A program made the translations under genes and the position numbers. Under the pieces are notes generated by a model, which was not told the DNA's origin, did no database searches, and saw only the letters and a list, made by a program, of their open reading frames with translations. Source: Rhizophagus sp. LPA8_4_AMF (taxonomy: Eukaryota; Glomeromycota; Glomeromycetes; Glomerales; Glomeraceae). From it: DNA of 38,971 bases. Position 1 is the stretch's first letter; each line of letters starts with the position of its first letter. Below, piece after piece: positions 24,599 through 35,331 of the stretch. The stretch covers positions 1 to 38,971 of the forward strand of contig JADRCO010000292.1 of the NCBI GenBank assembly GCA_021464525.1. The letters run 5' to 3'.

Positions 24599-26471
24599 AT
24601 GATGTTCAAAAATCATTTTATACTTATTATACTAAGTCACTTAATTTTTTTAATGAATATAGTAAATGGGCAATTAATACCAGGAACTCGAGTGGGTCAC
24701 AAAGCGGTTCTCATTGGAAAAAAATTATATTTTACAGGAGGATATAATTTTGACAAGGGAAGAGAACTTATAAGTGACCTTTTTTATTATGATTTTGGAG
24801 CAGGACTAAGCGATGCGAAATTGGTAGATCTAAGGAGTCAGGAAGGAATAATAATAAACTTACCATATATGATATGGCACACGGCTAATATAGGAGGCGC
24901 TAATCAAGACTCAATATTTATGATAGGAGGTTTAGGAACTGTAGAATTAAGTGATAATTTAGTATATCAATTTGATACTAAGTCCAATACAACAAGTATA
25001 CCAATAATTCAAGGGAAAACTCCACCAAGACGTGAAGATATGGATTCCGTTAGTTACGAAGGGAAAATTTATATATTTAGTGGACGGATGGAAGGTGATG
25101 GTTTTAATATATATTATGATAATTTTGATATTTTAGATACTGTTAACTTGGTTTGGAATGTCGGTAGTCTAGTAAATGCTCCACTTCCTAGTTACCTTTA
25201 TTCGGCAACGTTAATTAATGGAGTTATTTATTATATTGGTGGTAGACAAAAGAGTGCAGTTAGTAATTTAAGTTATCATGTTTTAATGTCCGACGTATGT
25301 AAACTAATTAATTATGAATTTATAAAAGCGAGAAGTATATTAATGAGTTTAATTTATTATAATAGATTTACCTATATAATATTGCCACAAATACATGGTC
25401 TCTTAAGGTCAGTTAAGTTAATTTTGATAAACCGACAGACATTCACAAGGATTCAGCTAAAAAAAAATATTATTATATTTTAGACAATTACAGTAGGAAA
25501 TATCCCAGAACCCAGGGTTGGTCACTCAGCTGTCTTAAGTAAGTTTTAATTATTTTATTCTTTAAATCATACAATTTGATTTTAATTTAATTGATTTTTG
25601 TTCAATAGTTGGTGACAAAATTTGCATATACGGAGGAATATATTCTCGTGGCACAATTATAACTTCTGCAACGCCAACAATTGCCTTATTGGATACTAAT
25701 ACTTTAATATGGTCAACGCCCCAACTTGAAAATATTAATACACCAAAACTTCTTGATAATAATATACCGAAACTTATTTATCATACTGCTACATTAATAT
25801 ATGACAACCTAATGTTTGTCACTTTCGGTAAGTTATTTAATCTGTCTTATTCTTTCACTTTTCAAAGTCACTAACGTGATCTATTTATTTATTTATTTAT
25901 TTTAGGAAATTTCACTGATTCTTTGCCGCGAACGCCTAACAGAGACTATTATATATTTAATTTTGGACAACCAAAAATACAATGGTTTAGACTTGCACAA
26001 AATGATATAGGAAATCCCAACGCTAACATTCCTATCAATCCTAAAACTAATACTCCTAAGATTCCACCTACTGCTTCTAGTTCCGGAAATGTAGCAAATA
26101 CATCAGCAAAATCATCAGCAGCACCTGCAACTTCTAATTCAGATCAACAATCTTTCGGAAATCCAGTAATCATTGGTTTATCAATCGGATTGGCGGTAAT
26201 TGGATTAGGAACAATTGTAGCATTTTCATTAATTTATAGAAATAAGAAAAAAAATCAAAATTCTACAACGGGAGGAGCTTCAGGTGCCTTGGACACTTCT
26301 ACTGGCGGTGTTATACTTCAAATTCCAAATAATTTACAGCATTCTCCTACTCCCGCTTTACATAGATATTCTCCTGGGCAAGAATATTCTTCTTTACCAT
26401 TATCACAACAAGAAAGATATTCTCAACGTTCTTCAAGTTATTATCCAGGAAGTGAAACTTCACCTCTTTAA
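24599..26471 (+). CDS. K4: single-pass membrane Kelch protein
   Basis: Exons: 24599-25294, 25366-25407, 25484-25538, 25609-25827, 25906-26471; 525 residues. The signal peptide ends at VNG-Q (about residue 24). Six kelch blades follow: KLYFTGGYNF, SIFMIGG, KIYIFSGR, VIYYIGGR, KICIYGG, YHTATLIYDNLMFVTFG. Exon 3 ends TTA-A where K1-K3 have TTA-G, so a Val becomes Ile at that junction. A Pro/Ala/Ser/Asn stalk leads to the transmembrane helix (about 424-447, GLSIG then GLG) and YRNKKKNQ. The tail has GQEYSSLPLSQQERYS and ends SSYYPGSETSPL, the most complete tail of the K4-K6 group. It is the sister of K5, with which it shares the flanks. The start is the first of two adjacent Met codons. Confidence 0.88.
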
Positions 26472-27262
26472 AACCATTCCAATATGTTTCCTTCTATATA
26501 TATTTAAAATAATATTGCTTTACGAAATAGATTTATATGATATCAAAATTATATAGTTAAGGCCGTATTTTGTTAAAAATTTCATGAAATCAATTTATTC
26601 GGATTATAATGTTAATGGTGATATTATACATAATTTTTAGCTACCAATGTAATGAAAGTACTATAAATGAAACAAGTAGTAATACAAAATATATTTTTAC
26701 AATTGTCATATTTGATCTTCTATAATTTGTAATAAATTTCAATTTTCACGGTCTAAATTTAGTATCATCAGGAACTATTTTTGTATGGAAAGCCACCCTT
26801 GACCAACCTATTGTCAAGGGGACTTCCATATTATTGTATGAAAGACTAATTAATATATTTGTAATGATTTATATGTAATGAAGCAAGTTTCATTTATTTT
26901 AGTATATATCACTATGACTGTTATAAGGTTATATAATAATGTTATTTATTATAATATCGGCGGTGGTGTACGAGTGTACGAAAGGGTGAAACTACAACGA
27001 ATCATTTTATTTTACTGTCTAATGTATGTAAACTATACCTTAATTGCTGTAATGTGAATCCAGGAATATAAAATTTACAAATTTTTTTCTGGTTATGTCG
27101 CAGTTCGATCGGTGATATTCTAACGTCCTTATCTAATAACTGTGTTATTATGCAGACGTCCAAGATCATGCTTCATATAAATACAGTAAACTCAATAAGC
27201 TATTTAGTTATTTATTTGTGCCTTAGTCTAAAAAAAATATCAGTATGTCAAAAAACCTATTT
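26472..27262. other. Spacer K4-K5
   Basis: No gene. The part at about 26630-26760 (GCTACCAATGTAATGAAAGTACTATAAAT...) recurs downstream of K5 at about 30170-30290, so it belongs to the duplicated unit. Confidence 0.6.
26784..26830. repeat. Snap-back inverted repeat
   Basis: TATGGAAAGCCACCCTTGACC and, after a 7-nt spacer, TGTCAAGGGGACTTCCATA pair with two small bulges, forming a stem of about 17 bp in the K4 3' flank. I did not see it in the K5 copy of the flank. Could be a tiny inserted element or a transcript-end hairpin. Confidence 0.6.
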
Positions 27263-27325
27263 GGCTGCATAATAATAGATAAATATATGATTCCACCTTC
27301 AACTTTCATTCACGTAGCTTTAATT
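27263..27325 (+). pseudogene. Kelch exon 4 end scrap upstream of K5
   Basis: GGCTGCATAATAATAGATAAATATATG followed shortly by TTCACGTAGCTTTAATTAT resembles the end of exon 4 (ACTGCTACATTAATAGATAA..TATG) plus the K2-type intron 4 (CTCACGTGACTTTAATTAT). It is the K5-side partner of the relic at 23750-23860, more decayed. Confidence 0.5.
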
Positions 27326-28040
27326 ATAAGAAACAATCCGAATTTGCCATACATCAACAAATGTAGTAAATGATTTTTAATTGAAATAGCAATAGTCAGA
27401 GCCGCATTAATATTAGTAAATAATTCGGTATGATCTGATAACTTAAATTCATCCCAAAAATTTATGGATTCATAACGTTGATATCTGAAATTATCATACT
27501 CAAGGATATATTCCAGTCGAGAATGTTTTATTTTAATATTACTTTCTTACAAATATTCTTTTTAAATATGTTACGTACTAAGTCCTTAATATATAATCTT
27601 TTTATTACTTCTCATTTAATTGGGTAGATTATTTATTAGAAATTTTACTAATCCTACATTTATTTATTCGTAGTACTAAATATACAAATATTGTTAATAC
27701 TAATTTTAAATCGAACAAAAAACTTTATAAAGAAAAATCCGTATTTATGTTTTACCATATTAAATAGATATTGTTGCCTGATTTGTTTGACGACAAATTA
27801 CAAAGGATAAAAAATTTCCTTATAAAAGATTCCCGATGTCGATCATTTCGGTTCAGAACAAAACAGGTCATTGTGCTGTAAGTATTTCTGATTTGTTATT
27901 ATATTATTAATACATAAGAAATTAACACGACATTTAAACATTTAAACATGAACGAAAAATAGGGAAAATCTCTTTGATGTACAAATATTCCTAATTCAAT
28001 TAAAATAGGTGATGTTTCCTTTTTTACAAAGATTTTTAAC

Positions 28041-28072
<32 letters not shown>

Positions 28073-28116
28073 GGTAAAAAAAAAATTTAAATTACAAAAA
28101 AAAAAGAAAAATCAAA
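27326..28116. other. K5 upstream flank
   Basis: Homologous to the K4 upstream flank (see the block at 23861). Ends with a long T-run followed at once by a long A-run (about 28042-28073) before the start codon. Confidence 0.65.
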
Positions 28117-29941
28117 ATGATATTCAAAGATCATTTTATACTTATTATACTAAGTCACTTACTTTTTTTAATGAATATAATTGTAAATATAAATGGGCAA
28201 TCTATACCAGGAACTCGAATAGGTCACGATGCGGTTTCAATTGACAGAAAATTATATTTTATAGGAGGACGTAATTTTAACAAGGAAAGAGAACTTATAA
28301 GTGATTTTTTTTATTATGATCTTGGAGCAGGATTAAGCGATGCGAAATTGGTAGATCTAAGAAGTCTGAAAGAAATAAACTTACCATATATGATTTGGCA
28401 CACAGCTAATATAGGCGCTAATCAAGACTCAATATTTATGATAGGTGGTGTAGGATCTGTAGGAGTACTAAGTGATAATTTAGTATATCGATTTGATACA
28501 AAGACCAATACAACAAGTATACCAATTATTCAGGGGAAAACTCCGCCAAGACGTAGAAACACAGATTCTGCTAGTTACAGAGGGAGAATTTACATATTTA
28601 GTGGACGAATGGATGATGTTAATAATAATGTAACATATTTATATTATGATTTTGATATTTTGGATACTGTTAGAATGGTTTGGAGAGTTGGTAGTCTAGT
28701 AAATGCTCCTTCTCCTAGATACTATTATACGGCAACGTTAGTTAATGAAGTTATTTATTACATTGGTGGTACGACTGGTACGAGTACAGTTAGTAATATA
28801 AGTTATAATGTTTTAATGTCCAACGTAAGTTAACCTTATGATTAATTAATTATAAATTTATAAAAGTGAGAAGTATATTAATGAGTTTAATTTATCATAA
28901 TAGATTTACCTATACGATATTGCCACAGATACATGGTCTCTTAGGGTCAGTTAAGTTAATTTTGATAAACCGACATCGCGTTCATAAGAATTCTGCTAAA
29001 ATAATAATATTACATTTAGAAAGTAACAGCAGGAAATATTCCAGAATCCAGGGCTGGTCATTCAGCTGTCTTAAGTAAGTTTTATTTATTTTTTATTCTT
29101 TAAATCGAACGATTTAATTTTAATTTTTTAATTAAATGTTTATAGTTGGCAACAAAATTTGCATATATGGAGGAATACATAATGCTGTCACGGGTTTAAC
29201 TTCTCCAACACCAACAATTGCTTTATTGGATACTAATACTTTTATATGGACAACACCTCAACTTGAAAATATCAACACACCAAAACTTATTGATACTGAT
29301 ATACCAAAACTTGCTTATCATACTGCTACATTAATAGATAATATAATGTTTGTCGCTTTTGGTAAGTTTATTTTATTCTATTTGTTTTTTGTCAATGTCA
29401 CTTACTTGATTATTTATTTCTTCTAGGAAATTTCACTGATCGAGTGATTAATAATAACTATTATATATTTAATTTTGGACAACCAAAAATTCAATGGTTT
29501 AGGCTTGCACAAAATGATATGGGAAACCCTAATGCTAACATTCCTAACATTCTTAACACTCCTAACCCTGTTCCTAAATCCGGCGGAAATGAAACAAAAC
29601 CAACGGCATCTACAACAGATCAACAATCTTCTTTAGGAAATCCAGTAACCATTGGCCTATCAACAGGATTGGCAGTAATTGGATTAGGAGCAATTGTAGC
29701 ATTTTCATTAATTTATAGACGTATGAAAAAAATTCAAAATTCTGCAACGGAAGGAGGAATTGGTTCTTTAAGTGTCTCAGATAGTTCTACTAGTGGTGTT
29801 ATACTTCAAATTCCATCTGATACTGATAAATTACAACATTCTCCTACTCCTGCTTTTACTCAATCTCAAGGATATTCTCCTGGTCAAGAATATTCTACTT
29901 TACCATTATCACAACAAGAAAGATTTTCTAAACGTACTTAA
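28117..29941 (+). CDS. K5: single-pass membrane Kelch protein, tail end lost
   Basis: Exons: 28117-28824, 28904-28945, 29020-29074, 29146-29361, 29427-29941; 511 residues. Signal peptide with NING-Q; six blades (KLYFIGGRNF, SIFMIGG, RIYIFSGR, VIYYIGG, KICIYGG, YHTATLIDNIMFVAFG). The transmembrane helix is about 414-437 (GLSTG), then YRRMKK. The tail keeps GQEYSTLPLSQQERFS, then stops at TAA 29939-29941. Read on in frame, one codon and a second TAA are followed by FPGSETPPS and TAA (29975-29977), matching the YYPGSETSP end of K4. So two stop mutations removed about a dozen conserved tail residues. Otherwise intact and probably expressed as a membrane protein. Confidence 0.87.
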
Positions 29942-30583
29942 AATTAATTTCCAGGAAGTGAAACTCCACCCTCTTAAACTATTCCAATATGTTATATATT
30001 TGCTGTATTTAAAATAATATTGCTTTATGAAATAGATTTATATGAATTTCTAATATAAAAATAATATAATATCAGAATTATATCTTTTGTAATAATTATT
30101 TGTTAATAATGATATTATAGATGATATTTTCAAATTAATTTAGAACAATTAAAGTTGCATACATAATTTTAGCTACCAATGTAATGAAAAGTACTATAAA
30201 TTGAAACAAGTAGTAATACAAAATATATTTTTACAATTGCCATACAGTATTTTGATCTCCAAATATAATTTGTAATACATTTCAATTTTCTCAACTACTA
30301 ATCATAATTCGTAATTGATTGTTTGCAACACGAAATATTTAATTTTAGTATCATTTTGAATCTTTTTTTGATTATCCAATTAATTTTTTATGCGATTATC
30401 CCAAAAAAAAATATGGAAATCGATTTATTGTAACGTATTGAATGACAAATTGACGATTTTAGTTCATGCAAAAAGAAGTTTGGATACACAAATTATCCTC
30501 GACTTAATAAAAAGCGATTCTTTTCTTTTTTTTTTCAAGGTTTATTCAATTTTCATATTTCTTTATCAATTCGTCTTATTAAA
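29942..30583. other. Spacer K5-K6
   Basis: Holds the untranslated tail remnant of K5 (29942-29977) and the K5 copy of the 3' flank (30130-30290). No other gene. A T-run precedes the K6 start at about 30527-30536. Confidence 0.6.
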
Positions 30584-32136
30584 ATGTTATACAAAATGAT
30601 CATATTTACTATATTAAATCAATTGATTCTTTTGTCTCTTAAAGATGTACATGGACAAGAATTTGTACCAGAACCACGAATAGGACAGACGGCAACTCTC
30701 GTTGAAAATAAAATATATTTTATAGGAGGTCTTAATAGTACTTTAGAGACCACGAATGACATTTTTTATTATGATTTTGAATCAGGATTAAATAGCACAG
30801 GATGGGCAGATGTACAAAGTCAAGGAATGAATTTACCAACAATAAGATGGCATGCAGCCAATACAGGAGTACTAACCTATAATAGAAATTCAATATTTAT
30901 TATAGGAGGCGTTGGTGGAGTATTGGATTTTGTATATAAATTTGATACTAAAAGAAATACATTAAAAGTACCAACAATTCGTGGAGAGATACCACCGAGA
31001 CGTATGGGAATGAGTACTGTTGGTTATAAAGAGAACGTTTATATATTTAGTGGAGGAATGGAAAATAATGGAAGTACTATCTTTTTTAATAATTTTGATA
31101 TTTTGAGCACTGCTAGTTTAATTTGGAAAGTTGGTAATCTTGTAAATGCTCCTCCTCCTAGATTCTTTTATACGGCAACATTAGTTAATAATGTTATTTA
31201 TTATATTGGGGGTTTAGAACAGAATGGATTAATTCAAGTTTATAGTCCAATGACAAATGTACGTAAAACTTTATATTTTTATAAATCATCATTAATGAGT
31301 TTTAATTTATTATTATTTATTATAGATTTACCAATATGATATTATCGGAGATACATGGTCTTTAAAGGTTCAATATTATATAATATTTATGTCATAATTA
31401 TTTTAAACTAAAATATATAATTTTTTTCTAGGTAGCTACAGCAATAGGAAATATTCCGAGTTCTAGAACTGGTCATTCAGCTGTATTTGGTAAATTTTTT
31501 TTTTCTTTTATTTAATTATTATACTTATATATATATTGTATATGTTCTCATTTATTTTATATAGTTGAAGACAAAATTTGCATATATGGAGGAAAGTATA
31601 ATATGCAGGAACCAATACCAGTTGTAGAACAAATTGCTCTATTAGATACTACTACTTTAACATGGTCAATACCGCAACTTGAAAATACTAATATACCAAA
31701 ACTTGATAATGTGGATATACCAAAACTCTTTTATCATAGTGCTACATTAATAGATAAGCTTATGTTTATCGCTTTCGGTAATAAAATTAATTTTTGAGTA
31801 AACTAGTTAAGTTTCATAAATTAATCTTGAATGATATTTGTAGGAAATCTCACAGATACGCAAGTGTTGAATAATGATTATTATGTATTTGATTTAAGTG
31901 CAAACCCAAACATTCAATGGTCAAAATTAACAACAGATGGCACAGGAAATCCTAAAAGTCCAGCAGTTATGACAACAAAACCTAAAATGCAACTTCCAAC
32001 ATCAAATGATCAAGGACCTTCAAATAAAATTGTAATTGTTAGTTTATTAACCGGTTTGGCTGTAATTGCGTTAGCAATAGTTGTATTATTTACATTAATG
32101 TATAGACGTATGAAGCAAAATCAAAGTGATTCATGA
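30584..32136 (+). CDS. K6: single-pass membrane Kelch protein, short tail
   Basis: Exons: 30584-31258, 31326-31367, 31432-31489, 31565-31777, 31844-32136; 426 residues. The signal peptide ends at about VHG-Q; a second Met (30596) is an alternative start. Six blades: KIYFIGGLNS, SIFIIGG, NVYIFSGG, VIYYIGG, KICIYGG, YHSATLIDKLMFIAFG. A short stalk (about residues 360-390) leads to the transmembrane helix (about 392-415, SLLTG) and YRRMKQNQSDS, then TGA. Only some 10 residues remain in the cytosol. The frame stays open past the stop (see next entry), so the tail was lost by one nonsense change. Most divergent of the six; it groups with K4/K5 by blade sequence. Confidence 0.87.
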
Positions 32137-32301
32137 TCAAATTTCATCCGATACTGTAAAGGTATTCTCCGTAAACAACAATATGTTCAAACTACTTTAA
32201 ATCAATCACAAAGGTATCTTTCTAATCAAGATTCTACTTTACCATCAAAACAAGAAAGAATTTTCCAGCTACTGTATTACTTTTTTTCGAAGTTTTTATG
32301 A
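32137..32301 (+). pseudogene. Untranslated remnant of the K6 tail
   Basis: After the K6 TGA (32134-32136) the same frame runs 54 codons without a stop, to TGA 32299-32301. It includes QRYLSNQDSTLPSKQER, the counterpart of the GQEYSTLPLSQQER tail motif in K4/K5. A single substitution would explain the loss. No sign that the stop is read through. Confidence 0.75.
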
Positions 32302-33709
32302 CAACATGCTTAAATTTTTTTGAACCTAGTGTAAATCTATAATAAATTTATTTCATTCATGAAAGTGTGCGATCCGATGGGATAATATCGGACTGAACCA
32401 AAAAGTTTCTTCATAAACGTTATCGTTATAATATCATTCATTACCATAACACATACACTGTAAATATCTTAATATATTCGTAACGAAATAAAAAAAATAT
32501 ATATTTTTTATTTCTTATTAAATAAATCTATTATTATGAAGCAAATTTGATAATCCGTAAATCCATGTAGACTATACGAATATCCGGATATTCGTTTATT
32601 ATAGATTTATGTGAAGAATAATCCGTTGAATTAATCGTAGATATTAATTGATATAGTAGGGTGGATATACAAAGATGGAGTATACTGCATACACTATACA
32701 GATTCTAATTTAAAAAAAATTCAAGTCCGTATTATTATTAGTAGGGTATTTTTCAGTATACAGAATGCTTCTATTTATGTCAAATATAAAAATGTTTAAA
32801 AATATCGTTATATCAAATTATACCGAAATATATATCCTGCATGAGTATTTGTTTCTCTCATGGAGTAAGAAAGTAAAATTTTATGTTTACCAAATGTTAA
32901 TAATATCGAATATCGTTATATCGAGATTAGCCAATATCTGTCACGTTCCTTATCAGATAATAAGATGACATCCCAATATATCCATCTTTAAAATTAGGAA
33001 GTTGTCCAGTACCTCCAAGATGTATTATCCAATTGGTAATTGGTAGATAGAATTAAGTATCAAGTCTGAAAATTTGCAAGGCAATTTAATTTAACAGGAA
33101 CGAATAAATACTCACACAACGTACGCACCACGAATCGGGCATCTCTTAATAACTTTAACTATTAAAAATGAAGTTGCCGCATTAAGTTAGTAATATTCTA
33201 CAATATCAATCACACAACTCGATATTTTTACAATTGTAATCGGTATATTATTTGAACGAGAAATTTAATGAATAATGCAATATAATATTAGTAATTAAAA
33301 TGTTGATAAGGAATAATTGCATAGTATAGTTTTTAAATATTCATAAATTTAATTGATGAATGAATACCCACCACCGACTTTAAAATTTCATGTAAATCAT
33401 CATAATGTGAGCCGATTTTCTTGTCAATAAAACCCTTTTACATGGAACTAATCACTAGTTTTAAAAAATATCAATGAAACATTGTATACTAATTCCTATA
33501 TAAATTTTTATTATTTGTATAGATATTGAAATGCTAAGGATTGAGAAGTTTTAGAAATAAAAATAAAAGTAAACAAAAAATTAATTGTTATATTTGAATT
33601 ATGAAAAAAGTAAATACTATGAATTTTTTGGTAAATCATAAGTGTATGTTCAAATGTTTGAACTCAAATAAAAGATTTTTGATATGCTTTATTTTATATT
33701 GGAAAATAA
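32302..33709. other. Spacer after the Kelch array
   Basis: AT-rich, no supported gene. Small A/T tracts only. A phrase at 32983-33020 loosely recalls a Kelch segment but is too short to call. Confidence 0.5.
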
Positions 33710-34790
33710 AAAATTTTATAACAGTACATAATTATAGTTGAGGATAAATCTTTTATATCCTCTCTGTTATATATCTGTTTAGGCGTCAAAGGAGTATCTT
33801 TAGATATATTTGTCAGGATTTCTTTGATTTTATAAATATAATTTTGATCTTTTTTCATCCCAATTCCCATTCTTAGCAATGGTAATTTTACAACCATTAT
33901 AAATGTCAGAGGATTTTCTAAAGTTTACTGCAACAACCTCATTATCTCTCGCTAATATTGTTGCTAGATTATAAGAAAATTTATCACTTTCAAACTGTAA
34001 ACCTTCTAAATTTTTTTCTTTAGTTTCTTTGCCAAAGACAAATTTAAGGCTTCTAGCAACACATACTTTACTATAAAATTCTGTCTATTTCATTCCTTCC
34101 ATTAATCTGCTTTTAATAAAAAGAACTGATATAGTAGTATATAGCTGTCACCTGTATATATACAAGATAATACAAAATTTTCCTACAATGAAATCTGACA
34201 ATTTTATTAATATGCTTGGTTATTATATATTTCAAAAATTGACAAATATTATAAAAGCTTGTAAGTGGTGATGTTATCTATTTAAGCCCTTGAAATCCAA
34301 AAAAAAAGTATTGGTAATAGGATAAGATAATTTATCAGAAATACCAAGAGATACTAATGTACTATCATTTCTTGTCATAGTCATAGTAATCAGAAAGTGC
34401 CTGCTTTATGCCATGCCATTCACTCTTTCCACCTAACTTATTTATTAAATTTTGAAAAATTTTATCCCGTCATGATACGTTTGTAATATTATCTACAAAT
34501 TAGCAGTTGCTGGATCAATTTCAATTCCATGATTAGAAAAAACAAATGCTCATCTTAATGTAATATATCTATCTAGAGCAAAGAACATTGATACTGCGGA
34601 ATAAATCTTTTATCATATAGGAAGGTACATAACCATTTCCTTTTCCTCATCTAACTATGATGAAACAACATCTTTAGACCCATTCAACAGCTGATGTGCT
34701 GCCTGTATAGAAAGGTACATATCCGATTCCCTTTTCCAGAAAGACACCTGGATTAAGGATATCTGTTATGAAGTAAGGTACATAGGTTCT
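33710..34790 (-). pseudogene. Degraded unknown coding region
   Basis: Not recognised. Read on the minus strand, several long protein-like pieces follow each other in shifting frames: near 34790-34690 GYVPFYTG with three tandem YVP-type phrases; near 34570-34500 a piece with SNHGIEIDPATAN; near 34470-34380 NLINKLGGKSEWHGIKQAL; near 34350-34290 TLVSLGISDKLSYPIT; near 34075-33855 a 75-codon open stretch containing FSYNLATILARDNEVVA; then after a frameshift near 33860 a piece with NISKDTPLTPKQIYNRED ending at about 33694. Many stops and shifts separate them, so this is a dead gene or a dead mobile-element gene with no repeats seen around it. Confidence 0.6.
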
Positions 34791-34842
34791 TTTTACATAG
34801 GTTTATCCATTGAATTTGCGTAAAATATGCTCACAGATGTTC

Positions 34843-34867
34843 ACTATATATATATATATATATATAT
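34843..34867. repeat. (AT)n microsatellite
   Basis: A pure TA dinucleotide run of about 12 units beside the relic. Confidence 0.9.
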
Positions 34868-35095
34868 TTTTGAAATATTACATGAAAAAGTATAAAAAAT
34901 TGGTGCGAACAAAAGGAATTTTTATAAGAAATTTTTTTATTACACACAATCTGATTACTGCACAATCAGACAAGATTAATAGTATAACATATTGCTTTAA
35001 ATAAAAATATACTCCCATTGAAATGTGAAAAATAAAATAGTATATTTACTGCGGACATATCATCAATTTTTTTCTAGGATATTACGTCATAGTAT

Positions 35096-35331
35096 CCTAT
35101 CATGGCTCGTCTGAAATGTGTGACAGGTTAGGTCGATCTTTGCCATATTAGGAATATGTGAGAGATAAGCATCACCGGGCACGTGATTGCGGGAAACGCG
35201 TTGTTTATATTTATCTCAGCGACTTAGATTATTTTAAGCGGTCTGATCTCTATTTGTCACTTAGCTATTTGTCACCGGATGGTCAACTTGACCACTTAAA
35301 ATGGCACACATTTCAGACGTGCCCTATCATG
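35096..35331. mobile_element. 218-bp MITE-like element with TIRs and 9-bp target duplication
   Basis: The element spans 35105-35322. Its ends are GCTCGTCTGAAATGTGTGAC (left) and, read on the other strand, GCACGTCTGAAATGTGTGCC (right): terminal inverted repeats of about 21 bp with two mismatches. It is flanked by perfect direct copies of CCTATCATG at 35096-35104 and 35323-35331. A 9-bp duplication is typical of Mutator-like transposons (known of that class). The inside is far less AT-rich than the surroundings and has no transposase; it must be moved in trans. The ORF running across it (35158-35442) is not a gene. Confidence 0.9.

Noticed and set aside
32134-32301. Stop read-through or selenocysteine at the K6 TGA
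   Set aside because: No stem-loop or favourable context seen; a simple nonsense mutation matches what happened in K5.
32983-33040. Phrase resembling a Kelch segment (LGSCPVPPR)
   Set aside because: Too short, and no neighbouring exon pieces in order.
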